A DNA stretch of 32,039 nucleotides. Origin: Clostridia bacterium. GTDB lineage: Bacteria; Bacillota; Thermoanaerobacteria; Thermoanaerobacterales; Thermoanaerobacteraceae. Made by a program: the position numbers and the translations under genes. This document shows positions 21,215-29,191 of this stretch, one piece after another; the first letter of the stretch is position 1, and every line of letters begins with the position of its first letter. The notes under the pieces were generated by a model. That model did not search any database. It saw only the letters and a program-made list of their open reading frames with translations, and was not told the origin of the DNA. The DNA is taken from the NCBI GenBank assembly GCA_012840485.1, contig DULG01000025.1, forward strand, positions 1 through 32,039. Direction: 5' to 3'.

Positions 21215-21286
21215 TCCTCAGTAGCACAAGGGTAGAGCAACCGGCTGTTAACCGGTAGGTTGTAGGTCCGAATCCCATCTGAGGAG
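21215..21286 (+). tRNA. tRNA-Asn (GTT), structurally atypical
   Basis: Acceptor TCCTCAG/CTGAGGA, anticodon stem ACCGG/CCGGT and loop CTGTTAA give anticodon GTT. Three features are unusual: A12 faces A23 in the D stem, A51 faces C63 in the T stem, and the T loop reads TCC where TTC is nearly universal, so C replaces U55. The 3' end after G73 reads CAA, so CCA is not encoded, unlike the other four tRNAs here. It could be functional, or a decaying copy. Confidence 0.85.
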
Positions 21287-21295
21287 CAACTTTTT

Positions 21296-21371
21296 GGGCC
21301 TTTAGCTCAGCTGGCAGAGCGGTCGGCTCATAACCGATTGGTCCGGGGTTCAAATCCCTGAAGGCCCACCA
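21296..21371 (+). tRNA. tRNA with CAT anticodon (elongator Met, or Ile2)
   Basis: Acceptor GGGCCTT/AAGGCCC, anticodon stem GTCGG/CCGAT with loop CTCATAA, T loop TTCAAAT and encoded CCA. The CAT anticodon means elongator tRNA-Met, or tRNA-Ile2 if C34 becomes lysidine. It is not the initiator type, because the acceptor has a normal G1-C72 pair. I cannot separate Met from Ile2 by eye. Confidence 0.9.
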
Positions 21372-21374
21372 TTG

Positions 21375-21407
21375 AAAAAAGCATTTGAAGCTATCAAATG
21401 CTTTTTT
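21375..21407 (+). terminator. Terminator after tRNA pair
   Basis: AAAAAAGCATTTG (21375-21387) pairs with CAAATGCTTTTTT (21395-21407), loop AAGCTAT. The stem runs into T6 and then ATTTT. Confidence 0.9.
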
Positions 21408-21432
21408 ATTTTGTATTTTTTGGGAGGACTAC

Positions 21433-22137
21433 ATGAAGATAAAAGGTCGATTAAAGAAAATTATTGAATATATACCAGTTGGGTCAAGAGTTGCAGATAT
21501 AGGTACCGACCACGGCCTCATTCCTGTTTACCTTGTGGAAAGTGGAATAGCTGGTTTTGTCATTGCTTCGGATTTAAATAAAGGGTCATTGGAGAAAGCT
21601 ATAAAGAAAGTAGAAAAAAGAAATTTGCAGTCTCACATAGAGACAAGATTAGGGGATGGGCTTAAAGTTTTATCACTAAAAGAAGTAGATGTAATTATCA
21701 TTGCAGGGATGGGAGGAATTTTAATTGCAAAAATATTGGAAGAAGGAAAGAACATTGCAAAAACTGTTAAGAGACTTGTACTTCAGCCCATGAGAGATTC
21801 AGATTATTTGAGGAAATATTTAATAGAGAATGGATATAAAATTTGCGATGAAGACTTGGTGAAAGAAAATCAAAAATATTATGAAATAATAATAGCAGAA
21901 CAGGGTAGGCAAAAAGTTAAAAAAGACATATATTATGAAATAGGAGAAAGACTCATAGAAAAAAATCATCCCCTATTAAAAGAATTTTTACAGCATAAGA
22001 TTAATAAATTAACTAAAATATTAAATAAACTTTCTGAAATGAATGAAAAACGCAAGAAATTAGAGAAAAAAATAAAGGAATTTGAGGTGTTGTTGAATGG
22101 GCTTGAAATGCCAAGCAATAGCTTTTATAATGGATAA
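21433..22137 (+). CDS. trmK: tRNA (adenine(22)-N1)-methyltransferase TrmK
   Basis: 234-residue SAM-dependent methyltransferase that makes m1A22 in tRNA. The Rossmann SAM-binding motif VADIGTDHGLIPVYLV lies at residues 20-35, and VIIIAGMGGILI is the family catalytic region. The C-terminal coiled coil (~180-225) is typical of this family. ATG at 21433 has GGGAGG eight bases ahead; the open frame upstream lies over the tRNA terminator and is not real. It overlaps nif3 by 41 bases in another frame. The order rpoD - trmK - nif3 is the same as around B. subtilis yqfN-yqfO. Confidence 0.92.
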   Translation: MKIKGRLKKIIEYIPVGSRVADIGTDHGLIPVYLVESGIAGFVIASDLNKGSLEKAIKKVEKRNLQSHIETRLGDGLKVLSLKEVDVIIIAGMGGILIAKILEEGKNIAKTVKRLVLQPMRDSDYLRKYLIENGYKICDEDLVKENQKYYEIIIAEQGRQKVKKDIYYEIGERLIEKNHPLLKEFLQHKINKLTKILNKLSEMNEKRKKLEKKIKEFEVLLNGLEMPSNSFYNG

Positions 22138-23212
22138 ACTTGCACCACGCAAATTTGCCGAAGAATGGGACAATGTTGGACTTTTAGTAGGAGATGGTTC
22201 AAAAGATGTATCACGCATATTAGTTGCTTTAGATGCCACTTCTGAAGTAGTGAAAGAAGCAATTGAAAAAAATGTAGATATGATTGTAACTCATCATCCA
22301 TTAATTTTTAAATCGATAAAAAATGTCAGATCTGATAATCCAGTTGGATCCTTGTTAATACAACTCATTAGAAACGACATTTCTCTTTATGCTGCTCACA
22401 CCCCTTTTGATGTAGCTCCTAATGGAATGAATGATATTTTGTGCAATGTATTGGGAATATACGACAGAGAAGTATTAGATGTCACTTATTCTGAGGGATA
22501 TAAAAAAATTGCAGTCTATGTGCCACAGGGGTACGAAGAAATTGTAAAAAATGCTATGTGCAATGCAGGAGCAGGCTTTATAGGGAATTATAGCGATTCT
22601 ACTTTTCAAATGCAAGGTATAGGAACTTATAGACCTTTGGAGGGGACAAATCCTTTCATTGGAGAGATAGGAAAACTTGAAAAAGTAGAAGAAATCAAGA
22701 TCGAGACAATAGTTCCTCAAAGGCATTTAGAAAAAGTAATAAATGCCATGTTAAATGTTCATCCTTATGAAGAGGTTGCCTATGATGTGTATACTTTGGA
22801 AAATTTTAAAGAAGAATACGGCCTTGGCAGAATTGGCACTATTTCAGAGATAACTTTAAAAGATCTGGCATTACAGGTAAAAGCAAAACTTAAAGTAAAC
22901 AATTTAAGGGTGGTGGGGAATTTAGATAAAAAAATAAAACGAGTAGCTGTGTGCGGCGGAAGTGGGGCAAGTCTTATCCATGAAGCTGTTTTTAAAGGAG
23001 CGGACGTTTTGATAACAGCTGATATTGGTTACCACGATGCAGTGGAAGCACAACACCTCGGTTTAGCTTTAATTGATGCAGGGCATTTTGCTACAGAAAA
23101 TATTGCTGTTAGGTTTATAGCAGAATATATAATCGATGAAACTCAGAAGGAGGGCTATGAAATAGAAGTGTTAGTAAGTGAAAGCCAAAAAGATCCATTT
23201 GTGTATTTATGA
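22097..23212 (+). CDS. Nif3-like dinuclear metal centre protein with central insert
   Basis: 371-residue member of the Nif3/YqfO family (GTP cyclohydrolase I type 2 family by annotation habit), with unknown physiological substrate. The N-terminal half has WDNVGLLVGD and the metal motif VTHHPLIFK. Residues ~125-230 form the PII/CutA-like insert found in long Firmicute members. The C-terminal half has GGSGAS, ADIGYHDA and DAGHFATE, which supply the remaining metal ligands. ATG at 22097 gives the usual family start MGLKCQAI...DKLAP and has GAGGTG upstream inside trmK. The 41-base overlap implies coupled translation. Confidence 0.9.
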   Translation: MGLKCQAIAFIMDKLAPRKFAEEWDNVGLLVGDGSKDVSRILVALDATSEVVKEAIEKNVDMIVTHHPLIFKSIKNVRSDNPVGSLLIQLIRNDISLYAAHTPFDVAPNGMNDILCNVLGIYDREVLDVTYSEGYKKIAVYVPQGYEEIVKNAMCNAGAGFIGNYSDSTFQMQGIGTYRPLEGTNPFIGEIGKLEKVEEIKIETIVPQRHLEKVINAMLNVHPYEEVAYDVYTLENFKEEYGLGRIGTISEITLKDLALQVKAKLKVNNLRVVGNLDKKIKRVAVCGGSGASLIHEAVFKGADVLITADIGYHDAVEAQHLGLALIDAGHFATENIAVRFIAEYIIDETQKEGYEIEVLVSESQKDPFVYL

Positions 23213-23217
23213 TTAAG

Positions 23218-23246
23218 TTGACAAATTGGCATATATGTGATAGTAT
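23218..23246 (+). promoter_or_regulatory. Promoter of rnpB
   Basis: TTGACA (23218-23223), 17-base spacer, TAGTAT (23241-23246). A start near 23253 gives a 30-base leader before the P1 helix, perhaps trimmed. Confidence 0.7.
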
Positions 23247-23284
23247 ATATTCGCTGATATAGCTAGTAAAAATGGATGAAATCG

Positions 23285-23686
23285 TGCATGTGAGCAAGTT
23301 GGATGGCCGCGTGCGACATAAGTCGCATGAGGAAAGTCCGAGCTCCATAGGGCAGGGTGCCGGGTAACACCCGGTGGAGGTGACTCCAAGGAAAGTGCAA
23401 CAGAAATATACCGCCTGGCACTCAACTGAACGTATTATTCTTTCTCCTCTATTCTTTTTAATGCGTTTAGTTGAGTGCCGGGTAAGGGTGGAAAGGTGAG
23501 GTAAGAGCTCACCAGAGACCAGGCAACTGGTCTGCTCTGCAAACCCCACCTGGAGCAAGGCGAATAGGAGGGAGTAGGTGGCCCGCCGTTTCCCTCGGGT
23601 AATGCCGCTGGAGATGTCAGGCAACTGACATCCTAGATAGATGGCCATCCTCGACAGAACTCGGCTTATAGACTTGCTCACATGCA
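23285..23686 (+). ncRNA. rnpB: RNase P RNA
   Basis: Catalytic RNA of RNase P, which trims tRNA 5' leaders. The closing helix P1 is TGCATGTGAGCAAGT (from 23285) paired with the complementary segment ending at 23686. The universal core GAGGAAAGTCCG lies at 23329-23340, and ACAGAACTCGGCTTATAG near 23654 completes helix P4. The plan looks like the ancestral (A) type. The arm at 23417-23479 (probable P12) is long: a 16-bp stem capped by a 31-base AT/pyrimidine-rich loop. A T run right after P1 (23687-23696) can terminate transcription. Reverse-strand reading frames across it are spurious. Confidence 0.97.
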
Positions 23687-23726
23687 TTTGTTTTTTAGTT
23701 TGTATAGAAGAAAGGAATGACGATAA

Positions 23727-23858
23727 ATGAAAGAGTCAAAGACTTTTATCTTTTGTATTTTGGGACTTATAGTTATAATTGTTCTTGGGGTTATAATTTA
23801 TAATATAATCTATGAAAAAGATAAAAATGTTGAGGTAAATAAAATTACATTTGAATAA
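23727..23858 (+). CDS. 43-residue single-pass membrane peptide, function unknown
   Basis: ATG at 23727, with AAAGGA about 11 bases upstream, encodes MKESKTF, then one strongly hydrophobic helix (~7-29) and a charged tail EKDKNVEVNKI. The pattern is a small inner-membrane protein with a short cytoplasmic N-terminus. It lies alone between rnpB and deoD and shows no recognisable family motif. The hydrophobic stretch and ribosome site argue for translation; the short length and isolation argue for caution. Confidence 0.5.
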   Translation: MKESKTFIFCILGLIVIIVLGVIIYNIIYEKDKNVEVNKITFE

Positions 23859-23950
23859 ACTCTATGGTGACAAACTACATGATATATCAAAATTAAGAAT
23901 TCGTAATAATTCTTTCAAGTGAAATTTTTGTTTGTGATTTGGATTTTTGT

Positions 23951-23979
23951 TTGATTTAAAAGCTGTTTTTTGTTAATAT
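23951..23979 (+). promoter_or_regulatory. Candidate promoter of deoD
   Basis: TTGATT (23951-23956), 17-base spacer, TAATAT (23974-23979), about 38 bases before deoD. The -10 is imperfect. Confidence 0.45.
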
Positions 23980-24016
23980 TATATATGGTAAAACTATTAA
24001 AGAAGGAGAGATTCAG

Positions 24017-24718
24017 ATGAGCATACACATTGGAGCTAAAGAAAACGAAATTGCTGAAACAGTCCTATTGCCAGGTGACCCCTTGAGGGCTAAATACATA
24101 GCAGAAAATTTGCTTGAGGATGCAAAGTGTTATAATGAAGTTAGAGGAATGTATGGTTTTACAGGGTATTATAAAGGGAAAAGAGTATCAGTTCAAGGTA
24201 CGGGTATGGGAGTACCTTCTCTGTCTATTTATGTAAATGAGCTAATAAATAGTTACAAGGTGAAAAATCTCATAAGAATAGGTACTTGTGGTTCACTACA
24301 ACCAGATATAAAGGTCAGGGATATAATTATTGCAATGAGTTCTTCCACAGACTCCGCAATAAATAAAATCAGGTTTAAAGGCATGGATTATGCTCCTACA
24401 GCAAGTTTTAAACTATTGAAAAAGGCTTATGATAAAGCGATTGAAATGGGTATCCAGCCTAAGGTAGGAAATATTCTCACAACTGATACTTTTTATGATG
24501 ATGACCCGGAGAGCTGGAGGTTATGGGCTAAATTTGGTGTCTTAGCAGTAGAAATGGAGACAGCGGGATTATACACATTAGCTGCTAAATATGGTGTGGA
24601 TGCACTTACAATATTGACAGTAAGTGACAGTCTGGTCACTGGAGAAGCTACAACAGCAGAGGAAAGGCAAAAGACCTTTATGGATATGGTAAAAATTGCA
24701 TTAGAAATAGCTGAATAA
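24017..24718 (+). CDS. deoD: Purine nucleoside phosphorylase, DeoD type
   Basis: 233-residue hexameric-type phosphorylase that splits purine (deoxy)nucleosides with phosphate into base and pentose-1-phosphate for salvage. The conserved start [21 protein letters not shown] contributes His4 and phosphate-binding residues. GTGMGVPS and RIGTCGS are also present. VEMETAGLY binds ribose, and SDSLVTGE carries the general acid Asp204 at the same number as in E. coli. AAGGAGAG precedes ATG. Single gene with its own terminator; not linked to other deo genes here. Confidence 0.95.
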   Translation: MSIHIGAKENEIAETVLLPGDPLRAKYIAENLLEDAKCYNEVRGMYGFTGYYKGKRVSVQGTGMGVPSLSIYVNELINSYKVKNLIRIGTCGSLQPDIKVRDIIIAMSSSTDSAINKIRFKGMDYAPTASFKLLKKAYDKAIEMGIQPKVGNILTTDTFYDDDPESWRLWAKFGVLAVEMETAGLYTLAAKYGVDALTILTVSDSLVTGEATTAEERQKTFMDMVKIALEIAE

Positions 24719-24727
24719 TTAACTTAA

Positions 24728-24759
24728 AAAAAGAGGATAAATTGGTTTATCCTCTTTTT
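24728..24759 (+). terminator. Terminator after deoD
   Basis: A perfect 14-bp stem, 24728-24741 with 24746-24759, loop TTGG. The right arm ends in T5. Confidence 0.9.
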
Positions 24760-24787
24760 AAATAATCAAAAAAGGAGTTGATGAAAA

Positions 24788-25744
24788 ATGAAGCCTTTAA
24801 AATTTAAGCCTATTTTTATGGAGAGAATATGGGGAGGTACTGCATTAAGAGATAAATTTGGCTTTGATATTCCCGAGGGTAAAAAAATTGGAGAATTGTG
24901 GACAATATCTGATAATAAAACGGCTATAAGTATTATTGAAGGCGGAGAATTTGATGGGGAAAAACTAAGTGATATAGCCAATAAATTTTCTAAAGATCTA
25001 TATGGAGTGGATAAAAAATATGCTAGATTTCCCTTACTCATAAAAATAATTGACGCGCAAGATAGGCTTTCTGTTCAAGTCCATCCGGATGATGAATATG
25101 CTTATAAGTATGAAAATGGGGATTCAGGAAAGACTGAGATGTGGTATATAATAGATGCAAAACCGGGAGCTAAATTGGTATGCGGTTTAAAAGAAGGGAC
25201 TACAAAAGAAGATTTTAAAAGATTATTGAAAGAAGAAAGGCTAGAAGAATGTTTAAAAGAAGTAGAAGTAAATCCGGGAGATGTAGTTTATATTCCTTCA
25301 GGGATGGTACATGCCATAGGTGAAGAAATACTTATCTGTGAAATTCAGCAAAACTCTGATTTAACCTATAGGGTGTATGACTACAATAGAGTAGACGAGT
25401 TTGGCAGAAAAAGAGAGTTACATATAGAAAAAGCATTAGATGTAATAGATTTTAATTTAAAGACAGATAAAATAGTGCCAGTTTTTGAAGAAATAGAAGG
25501 TGGCCGTATAGCTGATGTTGTTAAATCTCCATATTTTCAGGTAAGCATAATTGAAATAAATAAAGAGGTAAAAACAGATACACAAAATAAATTTAATACT
25601 TTGACAGGTGTAAAGGGGAATTGTGAAATTGACTATTATAGGGGAGTAATTGATTTAAAGGCAGGAGAAACTGTATTGATACCTGCTGCTATTTCAAGTT
25701 ATACAATAAAAGGTAATTGTAAAGTACTTAAAGCCTATATATAG
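24788..25744 (+). CDS. manA: Mannose-6-phosphate isomerase, class I
   Basis: 318-residue zinc cupin enzyme interconverting mannose-6-phosphate and fructose-6-phosphate, linking mannose use and GDP-mannose synthesis to glycolysis. The short Bacillus-type length fits. Zinc-site segments are QVHPDDEYA, GKTEMWYI and HAIGEEILICEIQQ, and the conserved RVYDYNR contains the catalytic arginine. The C-terminal jelly roll is abbreviated. AAAGGAG lies 11 bases before ATG. A single gene after deoD's terminator, with no sugar transporter beside it. Confidence 0.93.
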   Translation: MKPLKFKPIFMERIWGGTALRDKFGFDIPEGKKIGELWTISDNKTAISIIEGGEFDGEKLSDIANKFSKDLYGVDKKYARFPLLIKIIDAQDRLSVQVHPDDEYAYKYENGDSGKTEMWYIIDAKPGAKLVCGLKEGTTKEDFKRLLKEERLEECLKEVEVNPGDVVYIPSGMVHAIGEEILICEIQQNSDLTYRVYDYNRVDEFGRKRELHIEKALDVIDFNLKTDKIVPVFEEIEGGRIADVVKSPYFQVSIIEINKEVKTDTQNKFNTLTGVKGNCEIDYYRGVIDLKAGETVLIPAAISSYTIKGNCKVLKAYI

Positions 25745-25752
25745 AGATGTAA

Positions 25753-25800
25753 GTGCAAAACGTCAGCTCTCTATAAGTTCTGACATGCACCAAAAGTGCA
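25753..25800 (+). promoter_or_regulatory. Alternative hairpins between manA and tRNA genes
   Basis: GTGCA (25753-25757) and GTCAG (25762-25766) can pair with CTGAC (25780-25784) and TGCAC (25786-25790). The same TGCAC can instead pair with GTGCA at 25796-25800. No T run follows either form. Possibly a weak manA terminator. Confidence 0.35.
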
Positions 25801-25806
25801 GAAATA

Positions 25807-25835
25807 TTGACAACCTTCCATTAAAATTGTATAAT
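25807..25835 (+). promoter_or_regulatory. Perfect consensus promoter of tRNA-Val/tRNA-Ala
   Basis: TTGACA (25807-25812), 17-base spacer, TATAAT (25830-25835). tRNA-Val begins 15 bases later. Confidence 0.92.
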
Positions 25836-25850
25836 AAAAAGGCAAGGATT

Positions 25851-25927
25851 GGGGTTATAGCTCAGCTGGTCAGAGCGCTACGTTGACATCGTAGAGGTCA
25901 CAGGTTCGATCCCTGTTAACCCCACCA
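25851..25927 (+). tRNA. tRNA-Val (GAC)
   Basis: Acceptor GGGGTTA/TAACCCC, anticodon stem CTACG/CGTAG with loop TTGACAT, T loop TTCGATC and encoded CCA. The anticodon GAC reads GUC/GUU. It differs from the tRNA-Val at 29279 at only three positions. Confidence 0.96.
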
Positions 25928-25944
25928 TTTTTATATTGTAATAA

Positions 25945-26020
25945 GGGGATATAGCTCAGTTGGGAGAGCGCATGCCTCGCATGCATGAGGTCAGGGGTTC
26001 GAATCCCCTTATCTCCACCA
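25945..26020 (+). tRNA. tRNA-Ala (CGC)
   Basis: Acceptor GGGGATA/TATCTCC with a G3-U70 wobble, the alanine identity pair. Anticodon stem CATGC/GCATG with loop CTCGCAT gives anticodon CGC, reading GCG. CCA is encoded. Cotranscribed with tRNA-Val(GAC), 17 bases upstream. Confidence 0.95.
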
Positions 26021-26110
26021 AACTGAAAATAAAATATTTTTATACATAAATTTATTTTTTTTCACAAGATATAACCGAATCATAACAACATGAGGAGGTT
26101 ATATCTTTTT

Positions 26111-27196
26111 ATGTGGAAAAAGCTAAGATTTGTATTGATTTTGATAGTTTTGCTGTTTACCATATCAATATTTTTGAGTGCATGTAAAAACACAATTCAA
26201 AAACCCTTTTTTAAGCCTTTTGGTAAGCTAGGATTAAAAAAACTTCAGGTAGTAGGATTTTATGTTGATTCTGCAGGACCAGATAATTCATATCAATCAC
26301 TGGTAAAATATTCAAGATATATTGATACACTTTCTCCATTGTGGCTTACTGTAGAAGGAGACGGGACAGTAAAAGATTCTACAAACTCCCAGGCGCTGGA
26401 TTATGCGAAAAAACAAGGAATAAAAGTAGTTCCTCTTGTTAATGTGGCTAACAGCAAAGATGAAGTTCTCTTGGATCCGAATATCCGTGAAAAAGCTATT
26501 TCTCAATTAATGGCCTTGTTAAAAAAACATAATTTTGATGGTTACAATATAGATTTTGAGTTTATTCCTCATGGAACTAAAAATTACATTAAAGATAAAG
26601 ATTATCTAACAGCGTTTGTGAGTAAAATAAGGCCTTTAATCAAAAAGGAGGGTAAAATTTTAGATATTTCTGTTATACCTCATTATCAAGTGCCTAAAGA
26701 GATATCGGGAATATATAATTATCGTGAATTAGCACCTTTAGTAGATCATGTAACCCTCATGACCTATGACAGACATAATGCTTCTTCACCACCGGGACCG
26801 GTATCACCTGAACAGTGGGTTAAATATAATGTTAAGGATGCTTTGAATGAAGGATTTAAGCCTGAACAAATTTGTTTAGGAGTAGCAACCTATGGATATG
26901 ATTGGCCTGCTAGTAAAAGCGGAGGATTTTCACGGCCAACAAAGGAAATTTTAACAAAGGCCCAGATGCAAGGAATTCAAATTAAATGGAGTGACCGATT
27001 CCAAGAGCCGTATTATACTTATTACGACAAGAATACAGGAACTACTAGAGAGGTATGGTTTGAAAATTCTGCGACTTTGTCTGAAAAAATAGATGTTGCT
27101 AAAAGATATAATTTACATGGAGTATGTGTATGGAGAATAGGGTTTGAAACCTCCTCTTTTTGGGATGTAATAGGCAAAAAAATAGGAATGAGATAA
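26111..27196 (+). CDS. GH18-family glycosyl hydrolase lipoprotein (YaaH/spore-type)
   Basis: 361-residue predicted lipoprotein on the outer face of the membrane. The signal peptide (1-24) ends in the lipobox LSAC, with Cys25 to be lipidated. A glycoside hydrolase 18 barrel follows: FDGYNIDFE (142-150) is the DxxDxDxE motif with catalytic Glu150, and VTLMTYDRH, GVATYGYDW and a late VWRIGFE are typical strands. It resembles the catalytic part of the YaaH/YdhD group that cleaves spore cortex or peptidoglycan, but without LysM domains; the substrate is inferred. ATG at 26111 follows GAGGAGG by 12 bases; an ATG at 26090 overlaps that site. Confidence 0.87.
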   Translation: MWKKLRFVLILIVLLFTISIFLSACKNTIQKPFFKPFGKLGLKKLQVVGFYVDSAGPDNSYQSLVKYSRYIDTLSPLWLTVEGDGTVKDSTNSQALDYAKKQGIKVVPLVNVANSKDEVLLDPNIREKAISQLMALLKKHNFDGYNIDFEFIPHGTKNYIKDKDYLTAFVSKIRPLIKKEGKILDISVIPHYQVPKEISGIYNYRELAPLVDHVTLMTYDRHNASSPPGPVSPEQWVKYNVKDALNEGFKPEQICLGVATYGYDWPASKSGGFSRPTKEILTKAQMQGIQIKWSDRFQEPYYTYYDKNTGTTREVWFENSATLSEKIDVAKRYNLHGVCVWRIGFETSSFWDVIGKKIGMR

Positions 27197-27200
27197 ATAG

Positions 27201-27229
27201 TTGAAAACATTTAATTTAAAGTATATAAT
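27201..27229 (+). promoter_or_regulatory. Promoter of pepV
   Basis: TTGAAA (27201-27206), 17-base spacer, TATAAT (27224-27229), about 36 bases before the start codon. Confidence 0.75.
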
Positions 27230-27265
27230 AAAAGTGTAAGTTACCAAATTCTTGGGGGGGTTTTT

Positions 27266-28660
27266 ATGGATTTAAATTCTTACATAGACAATATGAGAGA
27301 TGACATTATAAAATCAGTGCAAGAATTAGTCAGGATAAAAAGTGTGCAAGACGAACCAAAACCAGGAATGCCGTATGGCGAAGGGGTTGCTAAGGCATTA
27401 GACAAGGCTTTAGAAATTGCACAAAGCTTAGGGTTTAAGACTAAAAATGTAGATGGATATGTAGGGTATGCAGAATACGGCGAAGGAGAAGAAATGATAG
27501 GGGTTTTGGGTCATTTAGATGTGGTTCCAGAAGGAGAAGGATGGACTTATCCTCCTTATGGAGCTGAAATACATGATGGCAAGATATATGGAAGAGGAAC
27601 TATAGATGACAAGGGGCCTATAATTGCTGCTTTGTACGGCTTAAAAGCTATAAAAGATGCCGGGTTGAAGCTTTCTAAAAGAGTGAGGATTTTATTTGGA
27701 ACAAATGAAGAGACAGGTTCCCATGAGATTAAGTATTATTTAGAACATGATGAAGCTCCAACAATGGGATTTACACCTGATGCTGAATATCCAATCATAT
27801 ATGCAGAGAAGGGAATAACAATGTTTAACGTGGTAAAAGACTTTGATAAAAAACCCACTGACATTGTCGTAAAATACATCAAAGGTGGAGAAAGGCCTAA
27901 TGTAGTGCCTGGATATTGCGAAGCTGGATTAGAGGTAAAGGAAGAAAGCAAGAGAAAAGAGATCCAAAATAAATTGGAGGCATTTGTAAAAGAGACTGGC
28001 TATGACTTAAAATTCGAAGAAAAAGATGGGATGATCATAATAAAATCAATAGGGGTTTCTGCTCACGGTAGTCTTCCACACTTGGGTAAAAATGCTATAA
28101 TGCAGCTATTCTTTTTCCTTGACAGAATAGATTTAGAGGATAGCGACATCAAAGATTTTATACATTTCTTTGCTACAAATGTGGGGATGGAGACAGACGG
28201 AAAGACTTTTGGAATATATCTAAAGGATGAAACGGGTGAGTTGACCTTCAATGTTGGAACTATTCAATTAGATGAAAAGAAAGGGGTATTGGGCTTAAAT
28301 ATCAGGTACCCTGTAAAATACAAATATGAAGATTGGATAAATATTTTTGAAGAGAAAATTAAAAAACAAGGCATAAGAATAGAGGATATGTTACATCAAC
28401 CACCTTTGTATTTCCCACCGGATCATCCTTTGATAAAAATTTTAAGCAAAGTATATGAAGAACAGACAGGACAAAAAGCAAAGCTTTTGGCGATAGGTGG
28501 AGGAACTTATGCAAAAGAGATGCCGAATACAGTAGCTTTTGGACCTGTCTTCCCTGGCAAGCCAGAATTAGCACATCAAGCAGATGAATATATAGAAATT
28601 GAAGATTTGATATTGAATGCTAAAATTTATGCCCATGCCATATATGAATTGGCAAAATAA
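27266..28660 (+). CDS. pepV: Dipeptidase PepV (peptidase M20)
   Basis: 464-residue zinc dipeptidase of the M20 family that releases amino acids from dipeptides in the cytoplasm. Zinc-site segments are GHLDVVPEG (His83, Asp85), YGRGTIDDKGP with the bridging aspartate, GTNEETGS with the catalytic glutamate, TPDAEYP, and a C-terminal HQADEY histidine. The lid domain inserted at ~185-385 is the size of PepV rather than of shorter M20 enzymes. The ribosome site is G-rich (GGGGGGG) five bases before ATG. Its own promoter and terminator make it monocistronic. Confidence 0.93.
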   Translation: MDLNSYIDNMRDDIIKSVQELVRIKSVQDEPKPGMPYGEGVAKALDKALEIAQSLGFKTKNVDGYVGYAEYGEGEEMIGVLGHLDVVPEGEGWTYPPYGAEIHDGKIYGRGTIDDKGPIIAALYGLKAIKDAGLKLSKRVRILFGTNEETGSHEIKYYLEHDEAPTMGFTPDAEYPIIYAEKGITMFNVVKDFDKKPTDIVVKYIKGGERPNVVPGYCEAGLEVKEESKRKEIQNKLEAFVKETGYDLKFEEKDGMIIIKSIGVSAHGSLPHLGKNAIMQLFFFLDRIDLEDSDIKDFIHFFATNVGMETDGKTFGIYLKDETGELTFNVGTIQLDEKKGVLGLNIRYPVKYKYEDWINIFEEKIKKQGIRIEDMLHQPPLYFPPDHPLIKILSKVYEEQTGQKAKLLAIGGGTYAKEMPNTVAFGPVFPGKPELAHQADEYIEIEDLILNAKIYAHAIYELAK

Positions 28661-28686
28661 AATCCCTCTTTTGAGGGATTTTATTT
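28659..28686. terminator. Terminator between pepV and the convergent gene
   Basis: AAAATCCCTC (28659-28668) pairs with GAGGGATTTT (28673-28682) around TTTT. Both flanks are A/T runs, so it can serve both strands. It covers the stop codon of the reverse-strand gene. Confidence 0.85.
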
Positions 28687-29097
28687 TAAACTTCGATAAA
28701 TGCCATTTTCCTCAAGAATGAATCCTAGTTTTTCCCAATCTAAAGATATATCATTAGAGTATACTGAAATGATACCAATTTTCCCTAAAAATTCTAAAAT
28801 GATTTTTATAATTTGTTTTTCTATTTTTTTCTCAACAGAAGAGGAAAGGTTATTAATTATGATTCTGTTAACTGGCTCATAGGGGTCTTGAAAGATTGTC
28901 AGCCAAAGTCGGAAATTTTTTTGTATGTCGTTTATTAAAACAAACCATTCAGTATCTCCCTCATACTTCAGAATATGTTGAATAAGATTAGTACCTAAAA
29001 ATTTTTCTATTTCTAAATTCATAAGAGAAATGTACTCTTCACTTAAAATGTCGCTTAAAGTAAAATTTATAAATCTTAGAGACAATAAATCCTTCAT
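28681..29097 (-). CDS. Hypothetical protein, 138 residues
   Basis: I do not recognise this protein. It is predicted cytoplasmic: no signal peptide, no membrane segment and no cysteines. It is rich in Ile, Leu, Glu and Lys. Visible features are a mixed alpha/beta opening (KDLLSLRFINFTLSDILSEE), then WFVLINDIQKNFRLWLTIF and a helical stretch SSSVEKKIEKQIIKIILEFLG. ATG at 29097 has AGAGGG five bases upstream on its strand, a good ribosome site. It converges on pepV, sharing the terminator. A perfect 16-base palindrome lies about 95 bases upstream of its start. The clean ribosome site, length and terminator make it a real gene. Confidence 0.72.
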   Translation of the reverse strand: MKDLLSLRFINFTLSDILSEEYISLMNLEIEKFLGTNLIQHILKYEGDTEWFVLINDIQKNFRLWLTIFQDPYEPVNRIIINNLSSSVEKKIEKQIIKIILEFLGKIGIISVYSNDISLDWEKLGFILEENGIYRSLK

Positions 29098-29191
29098 AAT
29101 ATCCCTCTTTTCACAAAAAGATATCTTTATTCAAAGTTTTTTATCATATTGTATGTATTATTTATGCAATAGTATTTCATTTATAAATTCT

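Noticed and set aside
23405..23425. Sigma-54 promoter, from TGGCAC
   Set aside because: The match lies inside the RNase P RNA stem and lacks the -12 TTGC at the right distance. I found no -24/-12 promoter by eye in the window.
23213..23687. Long reverse-strand frames of 70 and 190 codons across rnpB
   Set aside because: They lie entirely over the RNase P RNA and its flanks, with rnpB core motifs clear on the plus strand.
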